Source of the DNA: Paenibacillus mesophilus
GTDB lineage: Bacteria > Bacillota > Bacilli > Paenibacillales > NBRC-103111
Direction: 5' to 3'
Assembly (NCBI RefSeq): GCF_005938385.1
Contig: NZ_VCRA01000004.1
Span: forward strand, 188,206 to 252,205
Length of the DNA: 64,000 nt
Shown here: positions 1-8,214 of the stretch, piece by piece
Layout: each line of letters starts with the position of its first letter
How positions within the stretch are numbered: the first letter of the stretch is position 1
Program-made: the position numbers and the translations under genes
Notes under the pieces: model-generated
Told to the model about the DNA's origin: nothing
The model's database searches: none
The model's input: only the letters and a program-made list of their open reading frames with translations

Positions 1-147
1 CTGCTTCCACCCCGGCTCCGGCTGCTTCCACCCCGGCTCCGGCTGCTTCCACCCCGGCTCCGGCTGCTTCCACCCCGGCTCCGGCTGCTTCCACCCCGGC
101 TCCGGCTGCTTCCACCCCGGCTCCGGCTGCTTCCACCCCGGCTCCGG
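1..147 (+). repeat. 21-bp tandem repeat encoding ASTPAPA
   Basis: Seven head-to-tail, identical copies of the 21-mer CTGCTTCCACCCCGGCTCCGG are visible, and the array runs off the left edge. In the frame of the cytochrome c gene each unit encodes the heptapeptide ASTPAPA, so this is a coding minisatellite forming a Pro/Ala/Thr-rich linker. The identity between copies indicates recent expansion; copy number probably varies between strains. Confidence 0.97.
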
Positions 148-386
148 CCGCCACAACCGCCTCCGTGAAAGCCGAGGAAATTTACAAGAACAACTGCATG
201 TCCTGCCACGGCGGCAACCTCGAAGGCAAGCCGGGTCCGAACTTGCAGAAGATCGGCGCGAGCAAGACGAAAGATCAGATCATGACGCAAATCACCAAAG
301 GCGGCACCAGAATGCCCGGCTTCGAGAAAAAGATCGAAGCGGCGGACATCGAGACGTTATCCGCTTGGCTGGCCGACAAAAAATGA
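1..386 (+). CDS. Cytochrome c (c-551/CccB-like), C-terminal part
   Basis: Small class I cytochrome c, an electron carrier on the outer face of the membrane. The visible part is a Pro/Ala-rich linker (ASTPAPA repeats) followed by a heme domain of about 75 residues. The heme-binding CMSCH motif is at 195-209, and the likely Met axial ligand (RMPGF) is at 309-323. The 5' end, where a lipoprotein signal or membrane anchor is expected, is outside the window. The size and order of anchor, linker and one heme domain fit Bacillus cytochromes c-550/c-551 (CccA/CccB). The linker length is unusual for the family. The reading frame continues to the left edge in the frame beginning at base 3; a GTG at 165 is internal. 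Confidence 0.9.
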   Translation, partial: ASTPAPAASTPAPAASTPAPAASTPAPAASTPAPAASTPAPAASTPAPAATTASVKAEEIYKNNCMSCHGGNLEGKPGPNLQKIGASKTKDQIMTQITKGGTRMPGFEKKIEAADIETLSAWLADKK

Positions 387-394
387 CGGAATAC

Positions 395-454
395 GCGAAC
401 GTCTTCCATAACGTTCGCTCCTCCCGCCCTCTTTTCCTTCCGGAAAAGGGGGCG
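395..454 (+). terminator. Probable terminator after the cytochrome gene
   Basis: Two hairpins follow the stop codon: GCGAACGT/ACGTTCGC (395-402/411-418), and a 13-bp stem CGCCCTCTTTTCC/GGAAAAGGGGGCG (425-437/442-454) with a TTCC loop. The downstream T tract is short, so termination efficiency is uncertain. Confidence 0.55.
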
Positions 455-526
455 CTTGTGTTATGAGGGCGGATATGGTATGGTTTTCGCTGATTTTACC
501 CTAACCCTTAAGGAGCGGCGCAATAG

Positions 527-1108
527 ATGGGATTTATATCCGTGCTAAGCTTCGCCCACAGCTGCATAGGAGAACGGCTTCAGCCCGGAGACGTCGCGAT
601 CGACGCCACTGCCGGCACCGGAGCGGACACGGCCTTTCTATGCACGGCGGTCGGAGCCAAAGGCACCGTATACGCCTTCGATATTCAACAGGAGGCGCTC
701 GATCGGGCGGCCGAACGCGTCGGCCGCGGGCAGGAGGCCCGGGGGCGTCTCCATCTGCTTCTCGAGAGCCATGCGAACATGCGGCAGGCGGTACCGTCCT
801 CCGATCACGGACGCGTATCCGCGGTCATGTTCAACCTCGGGTATTTGCCGGGCGGCGACAAGCGGGTCATCACCCGTCCCGAGTCGACTTTGCCCGCGCT
901 TGACGCGGCTCTTTCCTTGCTGAAGCCGGGCGGTATCGCGACCGTCGTGCTGTACCCCGGACACGAAGGCGGGCGCGAGGAAGCGGAGCGCGTCGAACAA
1001 TGGGCGGAATCGCTTCCCGAAGAACATTACCAAGCTATCGTCTACCGCTTCAAAAACCGGAGCAACAACCCGCCCTATGTCATTGCGGTGGAAAAAAGAA
1101 AGGTGTAG
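527..1108 (+). CDS. mnmM: tRNA 5-aminomethyl-2-thiouridine methyltransferase MnmM (YtqB)
   Basis: Class I SAM-dependent methyltransferase of the rRNA_methylase/YtqB family. In Gram-positives this family has been identified as MnmM, which methylates nm5s2U at the tRNA wobble position. The SAM-binding motif DATAGTGADT is at residues 26-35, and the family-typical NLGYLPGGD follows at 103-111. At 193 residues it is full length for the family. The start is supported by AAGGAG at 509-514. It probably forms a short transcription unit with manA, 38 bases downstream. The family assignment is secure; the exact substrate rests on the B. subtilis homologue. Confidence 0.85.
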   Translation: MGFISVLSFAHSCIGERLQPGDVAIDATAGTGADTAFLCTAVGAKGTVYAFDIQQEALDRAAERVGRGQEARGRLHLLLESHANMRQAVPSSDHGRVSAVMFNLGYLPGGDKRVITRPESTLPALDAALSLLKPGGIATVVLYPGHEGGREEAERVEQWAESLPEEHYQAIVYRFKNRSNNPPYVIAVEKRKV

Positions 1109-1146
1109 AGTAGAACCATGCGCGATACTAACGAAAGCGAGGCACG

Positions 1147-2121
1147 ATGACAAGCATGAAACCTTATCCACTGAAATTCAAGCCGGAAATGAAAGAACGG
1201 GTTTGGGGCGGACGGGCGCTCGAGCAGTTCGGTCTGGAGCTCCCGGACGGCCCGATAGGAGAAGGCTGGATGATAGGAGATCATCCGAACGGCACGACTA
1301 AGGTCGTCAACGGCGAGCTGGCCGGCATGGGGCTCGATGAAGTGCGCGCTGCGTACGGCAAGACGATGTTCGGCACGAAAGGCAATTCCGAACAAAACGG
1401 CCGTTTTCCGTTGTTGATCAAACTGCTCGATTGCAATGACGATTTGTCCGTACAAGTGCATCCCGGCAACGATTACGCGGGGCTCCCCGAAGGAGAGCTC
1501 GGCAAAACCGAGATGTGGTACGTGCTCGACGCCAAGCCGGGGGCCAAAATCATCTACGGGCTCCAAGCTGGCATTGACCGTGAATCGTTCGCGCAAGGAA
1601 TTGCGGACAACCGCATTATGGATTGCCTACAGGAGGTGGAAGTAAAGGCGGGGGATTCGTTCTACATTCCGGCCGGAACGGTGCATGCGCTGTGTGCCGG
1701 GGTGCTTGTGGCGGAAATTCAGCAAAATTCCGATACGACGTACCGTCTGTACGATTATGACCGGCTCGGACTGGACGGCAAGCCGCGCGAGCTTCATATC
1801 GAAGACTCGCTGAACGTGACCGCCTACAAAGGCAGCGGAGCGACCCGGATGACGACGGACGTCGGCGTTCCGAACGTTTGGCTGCGTCTGGCCTCCTCGC
1901 CTTATTTCATCGTCGAGAAAGGCGTCGCGGACGGTTCATGGGAGCTCGCAACCTCTCCGGAAAGCTTCACGATCATCGTCGTATGCGAAGGCACGGGTAC
2001 GCTTGACTGGGCCGACGGCACCATCCCGCTCGAACGGGGCAATTGCTTCCTGCTGCCCGCCGATTTGGGCGCCTACTCGTTGAACGGCCGGCTGACCGTA
2101 TTGCGCAGCTATTTGCCTTAA
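1147..2121 (+). CDS. manA: Mannose-6-phosphate isomerase, class I
   Basis: Cytosolic zinc enzyme interconverting mannose-6-phosphate and fructose-6-phosphate, linking mannose use and GDP-mannose supply with glycolysis. The 324-residue cupin protein has the expected zinc-ligand positions: VQVHPGND (H105), the EMWY segment (E122) and GTVHA (H180). The later motif EIQQNSDTTYRLYDYDR is typical of Bacillus ManA/Pmi. It follows mnmM by 38 bases. The chosen ATG is the first in frame; its ribosome binding site (AAAGCGAGG) is modest, and a second ATG lies three codons later. Confidence 0.92.
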   Translation: MTSMKPYPLKFKPEMKERVWGGRALEQFGLELPDGPIGEGWMIGDHPNGTTKVVNGELAGMGLDEVRAAYGKTMFGTKGNSEQNGRFPLLIKLLDCNDDLSVQVHPGNDYAGLPEGELGKTEMWYVLDAKPGAKIIYGLQAGIDRESFAQGIADNRIMDCLQEVEVKAGDSFYIPAGTVHALCAGVLVAEIQQNSDTTYRLYDYDRLGLDGKPRELHIEDSLNVTAYKGSGATRMTTDVGVPNVWLRLASSPYFIVEKGVADGSWELATSPESFTIIVVCEGTGTLDWADGTIPLERGNCFLLPADLGAYSLNGRLTVLRSYLP

Positions 2122-2176
2122 CTTAAGAACGAAGCGAATAAACGGGCCCACTTGCCCGCACGGGAGCGATAACGCT

Positions 2177-2941
2177 GTGGATCATCCATCCATTGAAATG
2201 ATTTTCTTCTTAGTTTCCATTGGCTTTGTCGCCTCATTCGTCGATTCCGTCGTAGGCGGGGGCGGCTTGATTTCCGTTCCCGCTCTTCTGTCGACCGGCC
2301 TGCCCCCGGCCATCGCACTCGGCACGAACAAGCTGGGCGGCACGATTTCTTCGCTGACAAGCTCGATCTCGTTTTTGCTATCCGGCAAAATGGATGTCAA
2401 GCTCGTGAAGAAATGGTTTCCGTTATCGCTGCTCGGATCGGTGGCCGGCGCCTATACGGTCCGGCTGATTCCCCCCGACTTTCTGAAGCCGCTGGTCATT
2501 ATCCTCCTGATTGCGGTAACCTTGTATACGCTGTTCGGCAAAAAGCGCGCAGTCCGTCCGACCGCTCCGCAACTGACCGGGAAAATCATCGCGGCGGGAG
2601 CCGTCGTGGCCCTGCTGCTCGGCTACTACGACGGATTTTTCGGTCCGGGCACCGGTTCCTTCCTGCTGTTCGCCTTCTTGCTGCTCGGCTTCGATTTCGT
2701 CAAAGCGGCGGGCAACGCCAAGGCGCTCAATCTAGCCAGCAATGTCGGCAGTCTCATCACGTTTGCGCTTATGGGCAACGTGAATCTGTATTACGGAATT
2801 CCGATGGGAATCTCCATGATCGTGGGCGCGCTAATCGGCTCGCGAGTGGCGATCCGCAAAGGAGCGGGCTACGTCAAACCTTTATTTATCGCCGTTACGA
2901 CGATCTTGATCGGCAAACAAATTTGGGACATGCTCCTTTAG
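2177..2941 (+). CDS. TauE/SafE (TSUP) family membrane transporter
   Basis: Polytopic membrane protein of 254 residues with about eight hydrophobic segments. The N-terminal signature GFVASFVDSVVGGGGLISVPALL is typical of the TSUP family (sulfite/sulfonate/organic-acid exporters and permeases), as is the second-half repeat GYYDGFFGPGTGSFLLFAF. B. subtilis YfcA is of this type. The start is GTG with CGGGAG upstream. The substrate cannot be read from the sequence. It lies in the same direction as manA but 55 bases later, so an operon is possible. Confidence 0.88.
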   Translation: MDHPSIEMIFFLVSIGFVASFVDSVVGGGGLISVPALLSTGLPPAIALGTNKLGGTISSLTSSISFLLSGKMDVKLVKKWFPLSLLGSVAGAYTVRLIPPDFLKPLVIILLIAVTLYTLFGKKRAVRPTAPQLTGKIIAAGAVVALLLGYYDGFFGPGTGSFLLFAFLLLGFDFVKAAGNAKALNLASNVGSLITFALMGNVNLYYGIPMGISMIVGALIGSRVAIRKGAGYVKPLFIAVTTILIGKQIWDMLL

Positions 2942-3045
2942 TTCCCCTAGAAGTGAAGATTTGCTTCGCAGCTTATTCCTATTACTTCTGGGGGAGCCCC
3001 CCTGTAAGAAGCTGAACTCCCATCATTTCCAAACAATGAAGAAAA

Positions 3046-3069
3046 AGGCTGCCGCGTCCGCGACAGCCT
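3046..3069. terminator. Bidirectional terminator between the TSUP and kinase genes
   Basis: A hairpin AGGCTGCCGCG/CGCGACAGCCT sits between two convergent genes. A-rich sequence lies on its left and T-rich sequence on its right, so it can serve both strands. Confidence 0.7.
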
Positions 3070-3079
3070 CTTCATTTTC

Positions 3080-4129
3080 TTATTCTCCGGGAACCCGCGG
3101 AAGCATAATGCGAACTTCCGTCCCCGCCTTGTCTCCCGACAGCTCGTAATGGCCCCCCATTTTTTGCAGCACCACTTCGCAAAAGTTCAAACCGAGTCCG
3201 ATCGAATCTTCCTTGGTCGTAAAAAACGGATCTTTGACCAGCTTCATCATATCGGCCGCAATGCCGGGTCCGGAATCCCGAATCGTAATCATCGACGCTT
3301 TGTCGGACATATGCACCGACAGCCGGACGCCTCCGCCGATACCGTTCGAAGCTTCGAACGCGTTTTTGATGAACTCGTTCAACACTTCGCGCAAGTAGTG
3401 GGGGTCGATCAGCAGTTGACCGTCTTCGGACGGAAACTCGCACACGAGCGGCACGCCTTTTTTGATCGCTTCCTTCTGCAGGTTCGGAACGTATGACTCC
3501 AAAAATGACGATATCAGAACCGGGCGAAGATCGAGATGGAACGGTTTGCCCAAATGCAGCCATCGTTGGACGTAATTGTTGATCTCCGTCACCTGGTGAT
3601 TCGCCAGCGTGATGTAGTGCCCTACGCTCTGAGAGACGAGATGATCGGACAAATGACTGGAGGCGAGATTCGTCTTCAGCGTCGTTTCGATCAGCTGCAG
3701 GCTCCCGCGCACGACCGCCAGCGGATTCAGGATACTGTTGGCCGTACCGGCCGCCATTTCTCCGATCAGTTTGCGCTTCTCGTTCGCGAGCTTCATTTCG
3801 TAGAAGTGGATTAGGCCGGAAATATCGAACAGCGCCGTATGATAAATCGGTCCGCATTCCGCTTCCTGCCTGTAGCAGTATAGCATGAGCTGTAGCCTGC
3901 GGTCCCCCGCCATCTCGTCGATAACGACACCGGCTATGTCTTGCTGTTGTTGAATGGCCAAGGATACGACCTTGCGCAGCTGCGAAGCTTCCGGCAGCTC
4001 GTCTCCTTCGCCGATTCCGTACATCATTTTGAATTTCGCATTTACGGATATCAGTCTCAATAATTCGTCGATCGTTGCGAGGCAGAAATCAATATCCGGC
4101 GATTCTGTGATGAAGTCGATACCACTCAT
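3080..4129 (-). CDS. Histidine-kinase-like protein lacking the phospho-acceptor His
   Basis: Soluble protein of 349 residues with the architecture of a sporulation-type sensor kinase. An N-terminal region of unknown fold (1-110) is followed by a HisKA-like helix pair and a HATPase domain. The ATPase motifs look intact: N box NEFIKNAFEAS, G1 box DSGPGIA, F box DPFFTTKE and G2 box GLGLNF. In the H box, where family members read AHExRNPL, this protein reads ANSILNPL: Asn131 (codon AAC, bases 3737-3739) replaces the histidine. It should therefore bind ATP but not autophosphorylate in the usual way. No response regulator is adjacent. It could be a kinase regulator or decoy of a phosphorelay, or a decaying gene, although the frame is fully open. 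Confidence 0.85.
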   Translation of the reverse strand: MSGIDFITESPDIDFCLATIDELLRLISVNAKFKMMYGIGEGDELPEASQLRKVVSLAIQQQQDIAGVVIDEMAGDRRLQLMLYCYRQEAECGPIYHTALFDISGLIHFYEMKLANEKRKLIGEMAAGTANSILNPLAVVRGSLQLIETTLKTNLASSHLSDHLVSQSVGHYITLANHQVTEINNYVQRWLHLGKPFHLDLRPVLISSFLESYVPNLQKEAIKKGVPLVCEFPSEDGQLLIDPHYLREVLNEFIKNAFEASNGIGGGVRLSVHMSDKASMITIRDSGPGIAADMMKLVKDPFFTTKEDSIGLGLNFCEVVLQKMGGHYELSGDKAGTEVRIMLPRVPGE

Positions 4130-4391
4130 TCACCCAACGTCCTTTGGCTTCTTGCTGGATCGGTCCCGGACAGCACCGGCTGACCGCCGCAACGGAAGCG
4201 CGTGCAGCCGTATCCCTTATCCGCGGAAGACCGTGATAACGCAAGGGAAACGAAAAACGATCGCTGTGCTCCTCCGATTTCGAGTGTACCATGAGGAGCG
4301 GTAAAGAAAAAGCTATTTCCGTTCGCGCTTCTCGTTCGGTATAATGGAATCAGGAAGAAAATGGACCGACTGACGAGAGGAGCTTCCCACC

Positions 4392-5594
4392 ATGAATCCG
4401 CTGCATAATGCCGTCTGGCTCTACCTCGGCTCCGAAGCCAGAAACGCCGAAGAAATCGCCGCTCTTGCCGACTGGTGCGAACGGAACCGGGTCGGTAAAG
4501 TGATCGTGTACCTGAGCATGGACGGCCGGCGCAACGAATCGGTCATCGATCGGGTCGCCATGCTGACCGAAGCGTGCGCAAGCCGGAATATCGAGGTCCA
4601 CGGCATGGTATCGACGCTTATTCAACGCGCCGACGACCGGAGCAGTCTGATACTCCAGGACAAAGACTGCTACTGCGTTGACGCCCATGGCATCTCCACT
4701 TTCGAAGAGCCGATTACCGGCAAAGGCTTCGTGCTCGATCCGCGCCATCCCGAGGTGATCCGCACCGTTCCGGCCAAATGCGCCGAGCTGCTTCGCACGT
4801 TTCCCGGGTTATCCGGCATTCATCTGGACTTCATCCGGTATTATCATTATGAAAGCCGGCTCGAGATCGACACGAAAAGCGCCGGGCATTGGATCGGTTT
4901 GCCGAAGGCCGGACAGCCGATACGGCTGGAGACGGCCGACGGAATCCGCACGACCTATTTCATCGAGCAAGCGAGCAACGTGTACAACGATCCGCCGATC
5001 GGGGACAAGCTTGTGCTTGCCCGCTCGTACCGGTATTGCTTCTGTGACGATTGCTTATCCGGCTTCGAGCGGCACAGCGGGCTGGCCATCCCCGGAACGT
5101 TGGACGATACTGCCGGCAAGGCAAGATGGCTGCTGGAGCGGCATCCGGCCGAGTGGGCGGAATACCGCGCTTCCATCGTCACGGATCTCGTAGGCTCGAT
5201 CCGTGAGGCGATACGCGAGGAACGTCCCGACGCGTCGTTGTCGGCGGCAATATGGTATAATGCCCCTTACGGGAATGAGCTGCGCGGAGAACCGTTCCTT
5301 CCGGACAGCGAGTACGAATGCTTCGGCCAGAAATGGTGGGAATGGGTCGAACGCGGATACGTCGATTTCGTATGTCCGATGGACTATTGGATGAAACCGG
5401 GCAGCTTCGGAGGAATCGTCGACGGACAAATCCGCAAATCGGACGGTCGCGTTCCGGTATACGCCGGGTTATTGAAAACTTCCGAATTCGAAATCGACCG
5501 GAACGGTTACGAAGAATACGCCCGGCTCGCGGAAGCGGGCGGAGCTGCGGGAATTTGCTTCTTTCATTACGGCTCCTGGAAGCAGCTGCTCTAG
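4392..5594 (+). CDS. Putative glycoside-hydrolase-like TIM-barrel protein
   Basis: A 400-residue protein without signal peptide. The segment GIHLDFIRYYH (142-152) resembles the conserved strand of GHL10/YngK-like glycosidase-related barrels (HLDYIRYP). Further aromatic/acidic motifs include PMDYW near residue 333. A CFCDDC motif (216-221) and the following GFERHSG resemble the Cys-containing insert of this superfamily. No catalytic pair can be assigned. The start has GAGAGGAGC at 4375-4383. A TATAAT at 4340-4345 may be its -10 box. The gene stands alone, followed by signal peptidase I. Function unknown; carbohydrate-active is an inference. Confidence 0.6.
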   Translation: MNPLHNAVWLYLGSEARNAEEIAALADWCERNRVGKVIVYLSMDGRRNESVIDRVAMLTEACASRNIEVHGMVSTLIQRADDRSSLILQDKDCYCVDAHGISTFEEPITGKGFVLDPRHPEVIRTVPAKCAELLRTFPGLSGIHLDFIRYYHYESRLEIDTKSAGHWIGLPKAGQPIRLETADGIRTTYFIEQASNVYNDPPIGDKLVLARSYRYCFCDDCLSGFERHSGLAIPGTLDDTAGKARWLLERHPAEWAEYRASIVTDLVGSIREAIREERPDASLSAAIWYNAPYGNELRGEPFLPDSEYECFGQKWWEWVERGYVDFVCPMDYWMKPGSFGGIVDGQIRKSDGRVPVYAGLLKTSEFEIDRNGYEEYARLAEAGGAAGICFFHYGSWKQLL

Positions 5595-5656
5595 AAGCAC
5601 GGCGCAGCATAATTAATATTTTCATTTTGTACGGGTTGGAAGGAGGTCCTCCATAG

Positions 5657-6178
5657 ATGCAGCGCGTGAAAACCGTTTTGAAGGAATGGGTACCGCCGCT
5701 TGCCATAGCCATCATCCTCAGCCTGCTGATCCAGACGTACGTGGCCCAGGCGGTCAAAGTGCCGAGCGGCTCGATGGAGCCGAACATCAACATCAACGAC
5801 AGACTCGTTATGGAGAAAATGCTCAAGTTCACCACTTTCGAGCACGGCGATATTGTCGTCTTCAATCATGCGGCAGAGAACAAGGATGAAGTTCGATACG
5901 TCAAAAGATTGATCGGCCTTCCGGGAGATACGATCGAGGTCAAAGATGGGGTACTGCACCGGAACGGCGAGGCGGTGGACGAGCCTTACCTGAAAGCGAA
6001 AATGAACTATACGCTGGAGCGGGTTACCGTTCCGGACAACAAATATTTCTTCTTGGGCGACAACCGTAACAACAGCTACGACGCTCACCTGTGGCCGAAC
6101 CGGTATGTAGACAAAAGCGAACTCGTGGGCAAGGTGCTTTTCCGCTTTTATCCATTCAACGATGTAGGGCCGTTGTGA
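5657..6178 (+). CDS. sipS: Signal peptidase I
   Basis: Membrane-bound Ser/Lys protease that removes signal peptides from secreted preproteins. An N-terminal transmembrane segment (about residues 12-30) is followed by box B VPSGSMEPN with nucleophile Ser39, box D YVKRLIGLPGD with general-base Lys83, and box E GDNRNNSYDAHLWP. The length of 173 residues is typical of Bacillus Sip proteins. The start has a very strong AAGGAGGTCCTCC. The gene is closed by a terminator overlapping its own stop codon, so it is the end of its transcript. The symbol follows Bacillus use; several paralogues are likely in the genome. Confidence 0.95.
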   Translation: MQRVKTVLKEWVPPLAIAIILSLLIQTYVAQAVKVPSGSMEPNININDRLVMEKMLKFTTFEHGDIVVFNHAAENKDEVRYVKRLIGLPGDTIEVKDGVLHRNGEAVDEPYLKAKMNYTLERVTVPDNKYFFLGDNRNNSYDAHLWPNRYVDKSELVGKVLFRFYPFNDVGPL

Positions 6179-6197
6179 ACGCAACGGTTCTTTTTTT
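6170..6197 (+). terminator. Rho-independent terminator overlapping the sipS stop codon
   Basis: Stem CCGTTG/CAACGG (6170-6175/6182-6187) is followed by TTCTTTTTTT. The TGA stop is in the loop, so the hairpin begins inside the coding sequence. Confidence 0.85.
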
Positions 6198-6334
6198 ATA
6201 CCAGCATGATTTACCGACAATATTAAGTAATGAAAACGATGGCGGAATCTGTTACAATATAGTTACAGGTTAGATACATGTAATACAATCCTTATTCCGT
6301 CATTCTCATCATTCAGAAAGAGAAGGTGAACTCT

Positions 6335-7603
6335 ATGAGCAAATTGGCCATCGATGGCGGTACTCCGGTCCGCAGCCGGCCTCTGCCGCCGAACTATCCC
6401 GGCGCTCTCGTGTACGGCAAAGAAGAAGCCGATTTTACTTCCAAAGTGATATACGCGCAATCCCCTTTCCGTTATTACGGACCCGATATGCAAAGCGCCG
6501 TGGAATCGCTGGAAAATGCGATGACCCGCGATTTCAACGTACCTTATGCGCTGGCCGTCACATCCGGAACCGCTGCGCTTGTCGTGGCCATGAAGGCGCT
6601 TGGGATCGGGTATGGCGACAAGGTCATCGTACCGGCGAATACGTTCCTCGCTACAGCCGGTGCAGTCGTATGCAGCAATGCTGTTCCCGTCTACTGCGAC
6701 GTGGACGAAAGTCTGAATATCGATCCGACCGATTTGGAACGGGTGTATGACGAGGATGTGAAAGCGGTCATCGTCGTGCCGATTCTCGGCAATCCGGTCG
6801 ACCTCGATCCGATACTCGCTTTCGCCAAAACGAAAAATATCGCCGTGATCGAAGATATGGCCCAGTCGTGCGGCGTCCGCTACAAGGGCCGTTATGCCGG
6901 CACGATCGGCGATATCGGCACGTACAGCTTCCAGATGAACAAGATCATCACATCCGGCGAAGGCGGCGCCGTTGTCACGCACGACGTCAAGCTTATGGAG
7001 CGGGCGATCCGTTATCACGATCAAGGCATATTGCGCCACCGGGCCAGATATGGCATAGACTCTCCCGATGAGCAGAACGCATTCTCCGGGCAAAATTACC
7101 GGATGAGCGAACTCGCCGGAGCGGTCATGCTGGAGCAATGGAAGAAGCTGCCCGCGATCGTAGGCAACATGAAGAAGCATCACGACCGTATTGCGGCGGC
7201 GCTTCAAGCCGAAATCCCCGGCATCCGATTCCGGGCTTGCCCCGACACGGAAGGACATATCGGCTCGAACCTGGGCATCATTTTCCCGACGGCGGAAGCG
7301 ACGACCCTCTTCAATAAAGCGCTTAATGCGGAGAACGTGCAAGCCCATGTGCTGTACGGCGGCAAGCCGGTGTACATGAACCCGTCGCTGTATCATCAGC
7401 GCACGGCGGAGAAGGACAATTTTCCGTACAACTATCCGTTCAAGCGGCCGGTCGTCATTACGGAACATATGTGCCCCCGCGCGGTAGACTTGATTCCGCG
7501 AACGACCTATATCCCCATTTCGCCGGTTCTAACCGACGATGACGCCGCCGATATTATCGAATCGGTCTTGAAGGTGCACCGCAGTTTGCAAGTTGTGGTG
7601 TGA
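6335..7603 (+). CDS. DegT/DnrJ/EryC1/StrS-family PLP aminotransferase
   Basis: Fold-type I, PLP-dependent sugar-aminotransferase family protein of 422 residues. The PLP-binding Asp is in VIEDMAQSCG (D174), and the Schiff-base Lys is in SFQMNKIITSGEGG (K203). N-terminal LAIDGGTPVRSRPLPP and the C-terminal half are typical of members making amino sugars or AHBA-like intermediates. ATG 6335 is chosen over in-frame GTG 6326 because AGAAGG at 6321-6326 is correctly spaced only for the ATG. No sugar-nucleotide genes are adjacent, so the substrate is open. A sequence ATACATGTAATAC (about 6274-6286) lies in the leader. Confidence 0.88.
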   Translation: MSKLAIDGGTPVRSRPLPPNYPGALVYGKEEADFTSKVIYAQSPFRYYGPDMQSAVESLENAMTRDFNVPYALAVTSGTAALVVAMKALGIGYGDKVIVPANTFLATAGAVVCSNAVPVYCDVDESLNIDPTDLERVYDEDVKAVIVVPILGNPVDLDPILAFAKTKNIAVIEDMAQSCGVRYKGRYAGTIGDIGTYSFQMNKIITSGEGGAVVTHDVKLMERAIRYHDQGILRHRARYGIDSPDEQNAFSGQNYRMSELAGAVMLEQWKKLPAIVGNMKKHHDRIAAALQAEIPGIRFRACPDTEGHIGSNLGIIFPTAEATTLFNKALNAENVQAHVLYGGKPVYMNPSLYHQRTAEKDNFPYNYPFKRPVVITEHMCPRAVDLIPRTTYIPISPVLTDDDAADIIESVLKVHRSLQVVV

Positions 7604-7617
7604 AGCTGCAAAAACGA

Positions 7618-7652
7618 CGAAAAGCCATCGCGGCTCTCGCGACGGCTTTTCG
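7618..7652. terminator. Bidirectional terminator
   Basis: A long, nearly perfect stem CGAAAAGCC(A)TCGCG/CGCGA(C)GGCTTTTCG separates the convergent aminotransferase and DoxX genes. Confidence 0.9.
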
Positions 7653-7681
7653 TATTCGGAAGGATGCGGTTGAAGTACGAA

Positions 7682-8083
7682 TCAAGAAAACAATTGATAG
7701 TCCAGCGAGTAAGTGCCTGCACCGGCCATGGCGACGGCTACCGCTATCGCGATCAGCGCTACGTTGTACTCAATGCCGTTCGAAGTGACCCAATAGCCGT
7801 TGCGGCCGTGCACTTTGACGATCGCAACCAGCATCGTGATGACGATAAAGGCGGCGGCTACCGGCGTGAACAAACCCGCCGCGAACATGAGCCCTCCGGC
7901 AAGCTCGAGCAGGCCGGCGATCAGTGCCATCAATACACCCGGACGAATGCCGATCGAATCCAGGAAGCCTCCCGTCCCCTTCAGTCCGTAACCCCCGAAC
8001 CAGCCGAAAAGCTTCTGGGCGCCGTGTCCCGCAAACGTAAGTCCGATCACCAAACGAACAAGCAGCAAAGCCGAGCTTAACAT
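7682..8083 (-). CDS. DoxX-family membrane protein, CatD/MhqP-like
   Basis: Small four-helix membrane protein of 133 residues, with the DoxX hallmarks LVIGLTFAGHGAQKLFG near the N terminus and a Gly/Ala-rich third segment. In B. subtilis, DoxX proteins CatD and MhqP belong to quinone/thiol stress operons. ATG 8083 is chosen because GGAGG (8092-8096 complement) precedes it by 8 bases, whereas the upstream in-frame ATG lies within that ribosome binding site. It is divergent from a YodB/CatR-like redox repressor, which suggests repression by that neighbour and induction by electrophiles. No dioxygenase (CatE) gene is adjacent. Confidence 0.85.
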   Translation of the reverse strand: MLSSALLLVRLVIGLTFAGHGAQKLFGWFGGYGLKGTGGFLDSIGIRPGVLMALIAGLLELAGGLMFAAGLFTPVAAAFIVITMLVAIVKVHGRNGYWVTSNGIEYNVALIAIAVAVAMAGAGTYSLDYQLFS

Positions 8084-8098
8084 ACAAAAAACCTCCAT

Positions 8099-8205
8099 TA
8101 ATTAAATTTTGTTTGTTACTTATTTTTTGTAAGTTAAGAATACAAGGTAAGGCTTACTTTTGTCAAGTAACTATGTTAAAATATTTGTAGCGAAAGTTTT
8201 AGGAG
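8099..8205. promoter_or_regulatory. Divergent promoter region with HxlR-type operator candidates
   Basis: An AT-rich intergenic region between the DoxX and HxlR genes. It holds the short palindrome GTAAGGCTTAC (8147-8157) and an inverted pair GTTACTT (8115-8121)/AAGTAAC (8165-8171). Such TTAC/GTAA dyads are plausible sites for the adjacent HxlR-family repressor. Inference from symmetry and location only. Confidence 0.5.
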
Positions 8206-8214
8206 ATGATTCAT

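Noticed and set aside
6274-6286. ATACATGTAATAC as a further GntR-SBP operator before the DegT gene
   Set aside because: Only one half of the palindrome is kept and it is 22 kb away from the regulator; too weak to claim.
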